64,000 nt of DNA, taken from NCBI GenBank assembly GCA_031761405.1, contig JASEVX010000003.1:144142350-144206349 (forward strand), in the 5' to 3' direction. Positions 20,901 through 32,900 of this stretch are shown piece by piece. Position numbers and translations under genes: made by a program. The number at the start of each line of letters is the position of its first letter. Position 1 is the stretch's first letter. The notes beneath the pieces are model-generated. The model had not been told where the DNA came from. It was given only the letters and a program-made list of their open reading frames with translations, and did no database searches. Origin of the DNA: Serripes groenlandicus (lineage: Eukaryota; Mollusca; Bivalvia; Cardiida; Cardiidae).

Positions 20901-23900
20901 TGTCTTTGATTCCCCTTCCCCCTGCATCAGACACATTTTGAAATCATCACGAGAAAAGGAGAAATTGCTCAATGAGATAATTGATATAACTCTTCTTTGG
21001 ATAACCTTAAGCGTACGTTTTTGTATCATATAATGAAATTTAAAATATGCCTCATAGTTCTCTATATAAGGATTATACTTGAAGTCTTCCTGATGGCCCG
21101 TTTTTAACAAACATGATAAAAAATGAAGTATTAATATCTGAAATTGGGAAGAAACATTTTTGTTTAAAATTGAAAACATGGATTTGGGATAAAAGGAGAA
21201 ATTGCTAGATTAAATAATTTCTCCTTTCTCACAATTTTATCAATAATTCATCTGCTGTTGAGATGGGGAAAGTCGTTTATATGAGGGAAAGGACTAAATG
21301 ATTTAACATTGTTGACTAAAACTTTTAGATACACCTATTTATTTTTTTATTTCACAGGGCATGACCCGACTGTTCCTGACAAAGATTCCATTCTATAAAG
21401 AGGTGATAGTGTCATCTTTTGCATGTGAACATTGTTCAACAGTGAATTCAGAACTCCAGCCTGCAGGCAGAATACAAGACAAGGGTGTTAAATATACAGT
21501 AAAAATCAAGTCAACTGCGGTATGTTACAGTATCATATCTGAATAGGGTTAGAAAGAAGAGGTTTAGTTTCGTTCGCAAAAAGTCATGGCTCCAATGTGG
21601 CTGTTTGTATTTATTGTCTTAAAACTGTATTCCTATATTTAGAAAAGCTGTAGATATAACATCTAGCAAATAAACAGAACAGTTGGATAGCTTTATACGC
21701 GCCTATTCCCATCATGTGATGCCAACCTCGCATTGCAACTCGGCCATTATAAGCTCATCCGATTTAAAAAAGAAAACAATGAGCTATTGTTGTAACATGT
21801 TCATCATCAGCGTCTACATTGTAATTTTGGTTAAGTTTTGTGTTAAGGGCCAAACTATAAACGCCATGGCTTTGAAACTTGGAACCCTTTTTCATCATCG
21901 TCTTAACCCTGTCCCATATACAACAAATTGGCAGAAGATGACTTTGAAAGTATCTTGGCAAAAATAATGAAAACCTCTTACATACATTGTAATTATCAGA
22001 AAACACTGGGGCTAAGGTGTCACATTGTTTTCAAAAGTTGTCTGCTGCATAGGCATCAAAATGTATCTTTGTGGGAAAGGGTTAAGGTGACTGTATGCTA
22101 CAATGGCCATAACTCTAACATATATTTTGCTTGAATTATGGTTAACTTTTCACCATTTTGGAATAAATCAGATGTGCTATGGCACCCACTTGCAGTGATT
22201 TGGTTTTACTGTTGCTTCTCACTGTCACATATCATTAACAATTTAGATTATACAGAGGAATTTGCATATGCCTCATTGTACCAAAGATGAGTTGAACATA
22301 TATTATAACTGCCTGTAACACATTCTAAAATGATGAGCAACTTCCCAATTTGCCACAATGTTTGCAAAAGTCATATGCTGTATAGGAATCAAATTGCATC
22401 TGCAAGTGAGAAAGGGTTTAAACATGAATATTTAACTTCTTGACCATCATCTAATAGATCCAGACCAACCTTGAAGTCAAATTCATTAACCTAATTTAGC
22501 ATCCTTGAATCTTTTATAGAAAAGTCAACTTTAAAAGTATATTGTTTGATTATGATTGCCATTAAGTCTCAGACAGACAGAAATTGTATGACATGAATCA
22601 AAGCTGGTTTACATGAATCAAAGGTGCAGGTAATTTAGTTCTGCAAATGGGCATATTTTTGCGTTTTAGAATCTGTCGTGGCAAAGTTGTTGGCATCAGG
22701 GACTTGAAACCTGGCATCCCAGTTTCGATCCCCAGTCATGGCGATCATGGTGGCTTGCCCTTGGACAAGGCACATTTCCTAACCTAGTACTGGTTTGTTA
22801 CCTAGGGATCTTGAATAAGTGAAATGTGGACGTGATATAACTGAACAAATGTTAAAAAAGGCATGAAACCTCAATTTAAAAGGGAAAAAGGCATTTCAGA
22901 TTTTGTATGTATTGTTGTTGATGTATTTTATTTCTTTCTTTTCCAGGATTTGAACAGACAAACGGTGCAAACTAGTACATCAACTGTGTCCATACCGGAG
23001 TTAGAGTTTGAGAATCCACCAGGCAAAGGAGGTAATCAATTGTTTCCTTCTTGCAGACGCATTTTGACACATCTGCTTCAAACAGCTTTCGATGGCACTA
23101 TGGCAAAATGAGAAATTTCTCCATTTGCCACATTGTTTTGAACTACTCAATAATCATATAGATCTTCAATTTTAGAGGTTTTCCGTAGTTTTGCCATGAT
23201 GTTTTTGAAGTCATCTGGTACAAGTTTTTAATTTTTAAATCCTTTTAATGATACAGTGAAAATTTAACACATTCGCAGTCAACAATTTGAAAACCATGTA
23301 CATGTAGTTCCAATTTTCAAGACTTTGTTTTTACATATGATCATAAGATTTTCAAACTCTTTTCAATAATAATACTTTCATTTAAGAGATTTTTGCCTTA
23401 ATATTTTCAAAGTTGTGTCAAAGACTTTTAAATGGAAGTAATGGCTGCCCTCCTTTGCGCCCAGGGTTGCTGGGTTAGCATAACGACTGACTGACTGATG
23501 TCAGGATAAATGGACCAGTAGTACTGGTAACTTACCCAGGAAACGTCGTGCTACTGATTTGTTGTATGCAAGAAATGGTTAAAAATATAGCTCACATTTT
23601 GGAAAAAAATCTGCTTTTACGGAATGTGAATTTGAAAACTGTGGCAAGCCAAAAACAGACAGTTATTTCTTCTAGGTTATTTTATTACATTGAAACTTTA
23701 TTTAAGATATTTGATGGTTCTAATGTATATAAAAATAGTTAATTCAATAGATTATTCAGACTTCCTGATTAATTTTTTTTTTCCAGCAAAAATTCTGTAT
23801 TGTTGATATTCATATATAATGGTGAAATGGAAGAATAAGTTCGGGCTTTGTAAAGTCTTTGCTGTTACGGTGTTTGTTATTTTTAGCTGACCTGAGCACA

Positions 23901-26900
23901 AAGTGCTCAAGATGAGTTATTGTGATCGCTTTTTGTCCGGCATTCGTCAACATCTTCTCTGTAATCATTGGGTCAATTGGGATGAAACTTGACAGAAAGC
24001 ATCCTCTAAATGTCCTCACCAGAATTCCTTCAAATTTTTGGGATCCATGCAGAATTCTGGTTTCCATGGCAATCAAACGGAAAAAAAATCTTCTTCTCCC
24101 AAACTGGTTGGCCAATTTTCAAATAATTTTGTAGAAATGTTCCTTGGGTGACCCTCTATCAGATTCCTTCAAGTCATGTTGATTGATCGAAAAACATGGC
24201 CACCAGGTGCAGGGCTGTTTTGCATTATATGGCTAAAGTGGGAACTTAAAATATCTTCTCCGACGAAAGTGTAAGGCTGATTTTCAAATAATTTTGTAGA
24301 AATGTTCCTTGGGTGACCCTCTATCAGATTCCTTCAAGCCATGTTGATTGGTAAAAAAAACATGGCCGCCAGGGTGGGGGCTATTTGCCTTATATGTCTA
24401 TAGTGGAAACTTAAAAAATCATCTCCTCCTAAAGTGTAAGGACGATTTTCAAATAATTTTGTAGATACAGGGATACATATGCATATAGTCAAAAAAATCT
24501 TCTCCAAAAGTGTCTGGCTGACTTTCAAATAATTTGTAGAAATGTTTCTCGGGTGACACTCTTTAGATTCCTTCAAGCCATGTTGATTCGTAAAAAAAAT
24601 GGCCTCAAGGGGGGCACGGGTATTTTGCCTTATTTGGCTATAATGAAAGCTTGAAAAAATGTCTCCTTCCAGATTCCGTCTATCAGATTTTTGAATAATT
24701 TTGTAGAATTCCAGGAGGCAGGGCAAATCACTTTGCATAATTCTGGTGAGCGATCCAGGGCCATCATGGCTCTCTTGTTTAATTTGTATTTCTAATATTA
24801 TTTCTTTGTACAATGTGTTCTGAACAGTTTTAACAACAATAGAAGGTATCATTGACAGAGCAGTAGAAGGACTTGGACAGGACCAGATTCTTAGAAAGGT
24901 GAGAGTTCTCAGATTTTAACCCTTTCCCACATACAACAAATCTGCAGCAGACGACTTTAAAAACAGAAAATCTCTAGAAATGATGGTATAATTACTGACG
25001 AAAAGTTGAAAACATAGGAGAATTTGCTTGTTTTGAGCCATTTCTTCTTTTGTTGCAATGTTTTCAAAAAAAGTCGTCTGCTGCAGATGCGTCAAAATGC
25101 GTTTTGGTGGGAATGGGTTAAAGATCCGTATAATTTATGCTTGTCAGGAAACAATTATATTTTTATTCTACATTAATTATGCCAAATATATCGCAATTCA
25201 GTTCTTAGAAACAAGAAAATGAGATATCTGCCACAGATATGTCATGATATGTTTCAATGAAAGATAAGGAAGACAGTTTTTCCAATAGCTAGTAATGAAT
25301 GAAATTATTTAATGTACATCTGCTGTGATAATACCTCCAGCAAACAAAGTTTTTGGAGGTATATAGGAATCACTCTGGCCTACTGTCTGTCCAAGTTTCT
25401 TGTTGGGGTTGTTCGTCTAATAAGATTTGTTTTAGCAACATCTTTTCCCAGGGAAGAGTGCTGTTGTGTGTTATTGGTACACAAATGGCCTGAAAACACA
25501 TGGTTAGGTTGTCTCATTATGATATGGTCGAAACACTACAGGTAAATAGTGTTTTATCTTTCCCACTTGCAGACACATCAAGACTGATCTGCAGCAGATG
25601 GTTTTTTTTAAACATTGTGGCAAAAGGAGAAATTTATCATGATGGGCAATTTTTTCCTTTTGTCACAATGTTTTCAACTGTATGTAAAATTATTCATTCT
25701 TTTGTTTTATTTTCACCTTGATATTTTCAAAGTTGTCTGTTGCAGATTTGTTGTACGTGGGAAAGGGTTAAAAACAAATAGTTTGATCATATTTTACAGA
25801 TACAACACCCTGAAGATGCAGAAAAAATTGATCAGTTTATAGAGAAGTTAAAAGAGTTGAAAAAGTGTGAATCGCCATTCCATGTGGTAAGTTGATTTCA
25901 AATTGAATTTTCTTTCTTTATAATGTAAATTGAAGTTGCACAAATGCAACTGGTCAAACAGAAAACAGTGTGCAATGGCAATTTAATCCAATGTTCAATT
26001 TTGAACCAGAATTAAACAGTTACAGTGAAGAAAAGAACATATTTTTCTAATATGGCTGTGTTTGTAATTTATTTTTCTTGTGATTCATGACCATATAATC
26101 TTTAAATTTGTTGGAATAATGAGATGAACTATGCATACTTGTAGTTTGATATCTAAGTTAAGGTTAATTGAACTTTTTTGTGAAGGACAACGATCATATC
26201 CAAATTCAGTTTTAATGTGTGTGTAAATATAAAAACTTTAATATAGAATTGTTCTCCAAATCTGACCGTCATTTTTCATGAACAATTTCAATTAATCATT
26301 GCTAAAATGTTTGTAAAAATGATTTCACCTGTACTTTTCAAAAAATATATGCAAAACCAAATAGGTGAGCATTAATTTAAGATTGGATACCAATTTTTAC
26401 TTCCTATAGAGTATCGCTTGAAAGAGTTAATATATTTCTATTTCTCTGAAAGCCTTATGGTACCTAACAAACAAAAATGATTTTTTTTGTTTTCTCTGTA
26501 TTGACTTGCAAGCCCCATTTACAACAATATTGATATAAACTAAAGTAAGCTGCAGGTCTTTTGATGCTTTTGCTGTCGATGCCATATCATCAGCAATCTA
26601 TTAAGTGATAATAACAATGTCATAAAACGAAATTATTTCAATTATTTAAATAAATACTAGCTTTTTGGTTCTCAGCCTTTTCCTTGTCTTAATGCTACTG
26701 ATATATTGAAAACATCAGAATAAGAATTGCAGTGTTTCACACAAGATTTAACCATTGCTTACATAGCCCTAAAACATTATCAACAATCCATCTGCAACAA
26801 TTGTACCATTGTGTACCATTGTGTATTTGTATATCAAGTTGAATGGTTTCTTAAGATCTATAAAGTCTATAAAAGACATAATATAAGCGTGTTTTATCAA

Positions 26901-29900
26901 CTAAAAAATCTACTGGAGTATTTGTGTTCTAGGAAGCTACGGTTATCAACTTGCTGCAAAGATAATTATGGCGCTTCCTGTTATAACATGTTATGGTTAT
27001 TTGCTTTGAAAGGAACTGATAATGAAATTAAAAAATCTGGAAAAATTGAATTACAATTTCGAAACACAGTTTTAGCATTGCTGAAAAAGGTGTAATTTCT
27101 CCTTTCCTTATGTTTTCAAAATATGTCCATTGCTAATGTAACAAATGTCATCTTAACAGGAAAAAATCTACTGGAGTATTTGTGTTCTAGGAAGCTACGG
27201 TTATCAACTTGCTGCAAAGATAATTATGGCGCTTCCTGTTATAACATGTTATGGTTATTTGCTTTGAAAGGAACTGATAATGAAATTAAAAAATCTGGAA
27301 AATTTGAATTACAATTTCGAAACACAGTTTTAGCATTGCTGAAAAAGGTGTAATTTCTCCTTTCCTTATGTTTTCAAAATATGTCCATTGCTAATGTAAC
27401 AAATGTCATCTTAACAGGGAACAGGTTCGGGTTAATTGTTTTTACCTTTCTTATTTTAGGTCATAGATGATCCAAGTGGGAACAGTTTTATTGAAAATCC
27501 ATATCCTTTATAGTGCACTATAACTTAATCGCTTGCTGCTAAAGGTTTGACCAATGAATTATGTTTTTGAATGAATTATTAATTAATAAAAAGCACAGAG
27601 TTAATTAACCCTTTCCCACATACAACAAATCTGCAGCAGACGACTTTGAAATTATCAAGTCCAAAATATAGAAAATCTCTATAAATGATAGTATGGTTTT
27701 AAATAGAGTTGAAATCATTGTGGCCAATGGAGAAAGTGCTCATTATGAGTAATTTCTCCTTTTGCCACAATGATTTCAAAAGTCGTCAGCTGCAGAGGCA
27801 TCAGAAAGCATTTATATGTGGGAAAGGGTTAATCCTTTCCTTGATTCAGCAGTCAAAACAATTTTGTGGAAGAAACACATTGCAGAAATTCACAGTTTAA
27901 AATGGTACTTTTGTTTAACACTTTCCGACATACAGCAAATCTGCAGCAGACGACATTACAATGTCAACTCAAAAATATGGAAATATAATTACTGAATGAA
28001 GTTAAAAACACTGTGGCAAAAGGAGGAATTGCTCAAAACAAGCAATTCCTCCTTTTGCCACAGTGTTTTTAAAAGTTATCTGCTGCAGATGCGTCAAAAT
28101 GCAAAATAAATATTGGATGAATTTTATCAAATCCTATTACTTTTTGACTGCACCTTGTATAATCAAGATACAGAGAGGAACACATTGTTTTTAATGAATT
28201 ATTTTTCTCTCAACAATATTTATAAAAGACATCTGCTGCAAAGATGTCACATATAGTCTGTATAATATCAACATACAATCAGCTTCCTTGACAAGAACAC
28301 TTTAGCTCCCCAAGAAGACCTGGCATTAACACTTACCCACTACAAAAGAACACCGGCTCAGAATGAAGCACTTGGTTTGCCTGTAAGTTTTAAAAATCAT
28401 TTTTTACTCAATTTGAACATATTCCCCTCAATCGAAACAACTTTTGAAAACTTTTGGGGGGAAATATTCATGATGACCTTGTGAATCATGTGCCTTGAAA
28501 ACCAACATGCTTTAGTCTGTGACAAGTGTAGTGTAAGATCTGCTGTCTACTCATGCTATCTTATCCAAGTTTACATTGATTGTCAGACATATCTTGAAAT
28601 TTTCTATGACTTATTAGCAATCAGTGCAGATTGATTCAGATCAGCGTGCTCAAAAAGTAGATTTGAGCTTTTATGATTACCCTATGTCCCTCATTTGTTC
28701 TGCAAAACAACCCTCTACAAAAATTGTTCAAGACATAATAAGTGACCTTTACATAAATTGTTCAAGCCAAGTTTATTTGAAGTCAAAATAGTTCATTCCT
28801 TAGATGAAAAAAATTCAAAAATTGTTCAACCCAGATTGTTTAATTGAAATTTATTGCCAACAGGTAGATTAACCCTTTCCCTCATATAGATGCTTTCTGA
28901 CGCCTCTGCAGCAGACGGCTATTTGAAAACATAGAGACAAAAGAAGAAATTGCACAAAACGTGCAATTTATCCTTTTGCCACAATGTTTTCCACTTTTAG
29001 CCATAGGTTATCCATTCAATTATAAATATTATTTTTTGGCAAAACATGTTCAAAGTCGTCTGCTGCAGAATTGTCGTATGAGAGAAAGGGTTAAGAATTG
29101 ATTGATTGATTGATTGATTGATTGGGGTTTAACGCCGTTTTTAACAATTTCTCAGTCATATCACGTCGGCCAGTTCACCTACTCATGCATTTCCTGGTTT
29201 TCTAACACCAGTACTCCACACAACAATCTTCCCAAGCAACTGGCTTCTTTTCCACATAGACTTAGCCCATTGGTGGAAGACGAATGACGCATGTCGCATT
29301 GACTTTTGTCAATCATCAGAAAGAAAGTTGGCCGAGCCGGGATTCGAACTCACAACCCCTGGATTGACAGCCCGCGTCGCTACCGACTGAGCTACCAGGG
29401 CTCGGCAAGGGTTAAGAAAAAGGGTAAAATTAACAAAACTTGAAATTGTTTCTCCTCAGTAATAATTTGTCTGATTTTAACATTATTTGGCAGAAATATT
29501 TGTTACATGACCATCTGCATTAAATGACCAAGCAATATTGATGGCTTAAAAAACATTGTTACCAGGTGGCATCAGAAAGGGGCTGAGATGACAAAAACTT
29601 GAAAATTCTTCTAAAATTTATTTTCCTGTGAAACCACTGGTTTACATCGATAATTAGTTGTCAGAAATGTTACTCGTCCATAGTACTCAGATACCGGGCC
29701 ATATGGTTAGTGTGTGTTTCTGAAAATATTTCTTTTTTAGATCACCTAGAGCCAAGGCTCAAGGTGAGCTATTCTGATCACTTTTGTCCGGCGTCCGGCG
29801 TTAACTTTTAGCTTTAAACATCATCTCCTTCTAAACATCAGGACCAATTTCATCCAAACTTCACAGGAATGTTCCATTGGTGGCCCTCTTTCAAAATTGT

Positions 29901-32900
29901 TCAAAGATTTAAATTCCATTGAGAACTTTGGTTGCTGTGGCATAAGAAAGGGGGCAAAATGTCCAAACTTTAAAAATCTTCTCCTCTGAATCTGCATGTC
30001 AGATTCCAATATAGTTTGGTAGAAATGTTCCTTGGGTGACCCTCTACAAAGATTGTTCAAGGCATACTGTTTGGTTGAAAAACATGGCATTCAGGAGGCA
30101 TCAGAAAAGGGGCAAAATGACAAAATTTGGAAATTCAATTTTTAACTCGACTATTCGAAGAATATGAGAGCTATACTACTCACCCTGGCGTCGGCGTCGG
30201 CGTCGGCGTCCACGTCACACTTTGGTTAAGGTTTTTGCATGCAAGTTCTAAAATACTACATGTATTGCATTGAAACTTTCTACAACCCTACCAAACTATC
30301 ACACCAATGTAGATTATCAAGTTAGATAACTCTGTCCTGCATTTTATGCAAGTTATGGCCCTTTTTTACTTAGAAATTCTGGTTAAAGTTTTGCGTGCAA
30401 CTAAAGTAAGAGTCCATATCTCAGTATTTACTTGATGCATTGCATTGAAACTGTCTACAACCCTACCCAACTATCCCACCTGTGTAGATTATCAAGTAAG
30501 ATAACTCTATCCTGCACTTTATGCAAGTTATGGCCCTTTTTTTACTTAGAAATTCTGGTTAAAGTTTTGCGTGCAACTAAATTAAGAGTCCATATCTCAG
30601 TATTTACTTGATGCATTGCATTGAAACTTTTTACAACTCTACCCAACTATCACACCTATGTAGATTATCAAGTAAGATAACTCTATCCTGCACTTTATGC
30701 AAGTTATGGCCCTTTATTTACTTAGAAATTCTGGTTAAAGTTTTGCGTGCAACTGAATTAAGAGTCCATATCTCAGTATATACTTGATGCATTGCATTGA
30801 ACCTTTATACAACAACCCTACCCAACTATCACACCTATGTAGATTATCAAGTTAGATAACTGTATCCTGCATTTTATGCAAGTTATGGCCCTTTTTTTAC
30901 TTAGAAATTCTGGTTAAAGTTCTGCGTGCAACTAAATTAAGAGTCCATATCTCAGTATTTACTTGATGCATTGCATTGAAACTTTCTACAACCCTACCCA
31001 ACTATTACACCTGTGTAGATTATCAAGTATGATAACTCTATTCTGCATTTTATGCAAATTATGGTCCTTTTTTTTCTTAGAAATTCTGGTTAAAGTTTTG
31101 CGTGCAACTAAATTAAGAGTCCACGTCTCAGTAAATACTTGATGCATTGCATTGAAACTTTCTACAACCCTACCCAAGTATCACACTTATGTAGATTATC
31201 AAGTATGATAACTCTATCCTGCATTTTATGCAAGTTATGGCCTTTTTGGACTTAGAAATTCTGGTTAAAGTTTTGCATGCAACTACATAAAGAGACCATC
31301 TCTTAGTAACTACTTGATGCATTGCATTGAAACTTTATACAGCCCTTACCAACCATCACATCTATGTAAACAATCAAGTATGATTACTCTATCCAGCATT
31401 TTATGCAAGTTATGGACCTTTTTTGGACTTAGAAATTCTGGTTAAAGTTTTGCAACTACATTTAGAGTGTAATCTCAGTTACAACTTGAAAAATTGCATT
31501 GAAACTTTATACAACCTTTCCCAATTGCACAACTATAAACACAACCAATTAAGATAACTCTATCCTGTATATGGTGCAAATTGTTGCCGTTTTTTTACTT
31601 AGAAATTATGGTTAAAGGTTTGCGTTAAACTACATTAAGAGTCAATATCTTAGTAACTACTTGATGCATTCAATTGAAAGGTTATACAACCCTTTCTAAC
31701 CATCACACCTATGAAAATAATCATGTTAAATAACACTATCCAGCATATAATGCAAATTATCACCCACTAAGAAATTGTGGTTAATGTTTTGCATGCAACT
31801 ACATTAGAGTCCATTATCTCAGTAACTTAAATAAGCGGTGGAATAGTCGAGCGCGCTGTCCTCCGACAGCTCTTGTTTTAAATTCTTGTCTGATATTAAG
31901 AAAATTGAATAGGAATCTTACTTATTTATTCAAGCCGTATTGATTGGTTACAAAATCATAGCAACCTCACGTCATCACAAAAGGGGTAAATTGAACTTTT
32001 AGCTACAAATGACAACTCCTACCATTCCACTCGACCAATTTCAACGTTACTTCACAGGAATGTTCCATTGATGGTCCTCTTTCAAAATCATTCAAAGACT
32101 TACATTCTATGTAGAACTTTTGTTGCTGCGGCATCAGAAATTGAGAAAAATACCAAAACTTTAAAAACCTCCATCTCCATAATCCATTTGTCCGATTCCA
32201 AGATAATTTGGCAGAAATGTTCTTTGGGTGGCTCTCTACAAAAAACTGTTCAAGCCATATGATTTCGTTGACAAACAGGGCAGCAAAGCGGCATCATTCT
32301 TATTAAAGGGCTTTTACTGATAAACTATTTCTTTAACTGAGTGTCCACTCCCTGCAGTTTCATTTGAACTCCTAATCAAATTTTCACAAATATTTGCAGT
32401 TAAATCTTTGCTTCTAATTAACATTCAGGTGATCGCTTTAGGGCCATCTTGGCCCTCTTGTTTCATATAACCATTTATTTTTTCAACTGTAATAAAATTT
32501 TAATTTTTTTATGTGTTTAGTTTTAACCTTCAGAATATCTTGAGGTAAAGCGTTAAAACACATTATCCATCCGGTGTATCTCATATTTTGTAGTGTGAAA
32601 GTTATTTTGTTTGCCATTGTCTAAATTGTATGAATATTTCATAGAGGGAGAGCCGGATTTCGAATGGTGTATCACTAAAAGTGTTAGCTCTAGTTTTGTC
32701 TGAGAATCAAGTTGTTTCAACCCTCTAGTTTCATTTTGTGATAGGACTTGAGGGTATATCTTATTAAATCTAATCAAAAGTGTCTTTGAACATTTTCAGC
32801 CTTTTGATGATTTGGACAAAGAGACAGAATTTAATTGCAAAGATGAAGTCCTCACATTTCCAACCAACTGTCCCAGCTGTAATGCACCATGTCCCACACA

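Larger units (their letters stand above)
27501..28300 (+). other. ZPR1: U12-type AT-AC intron of ZPR1
   Basis: The intron starts ATATCCTTTA and ends AACAC (AT-AC termini). A perfect minor-spliceosome branch motif TTCCTTGAC lies at 28284-28292, with the likely branch A (28291) about 9 nt from the 3' end. No GT-AG alternative keeps the frame and the conserved protein. The 800 bp hold two copies of the TTAA MITE (27605-27832 and about 27915-28100). The other ZPR1 introns are GT-AG. Confidence 0.93.

Noticed and set aside
26727..27353. Extra ZPR1 exons or duplicated exons
   Set aside because: The peptide is not part of ZPR1, and exons 5 and 6 join perfectly without it. The duplicated unit has no good paired splice sites.
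27501..27520. Premature stop (TAG) in ZPR1 after exon 6, suggesting a pseudogene
   Set aside because: The stop lies inside a U12-type AT-AC intron. Correct splicing removes it and restores the conserved protein.
29325..29406. tRNA gene on the - strand
   Set aside because: A and B boxes are present, but the sequence continues into a 230-bp body and simple-repeat tail flanked by a target duplication. It is a SINE head.
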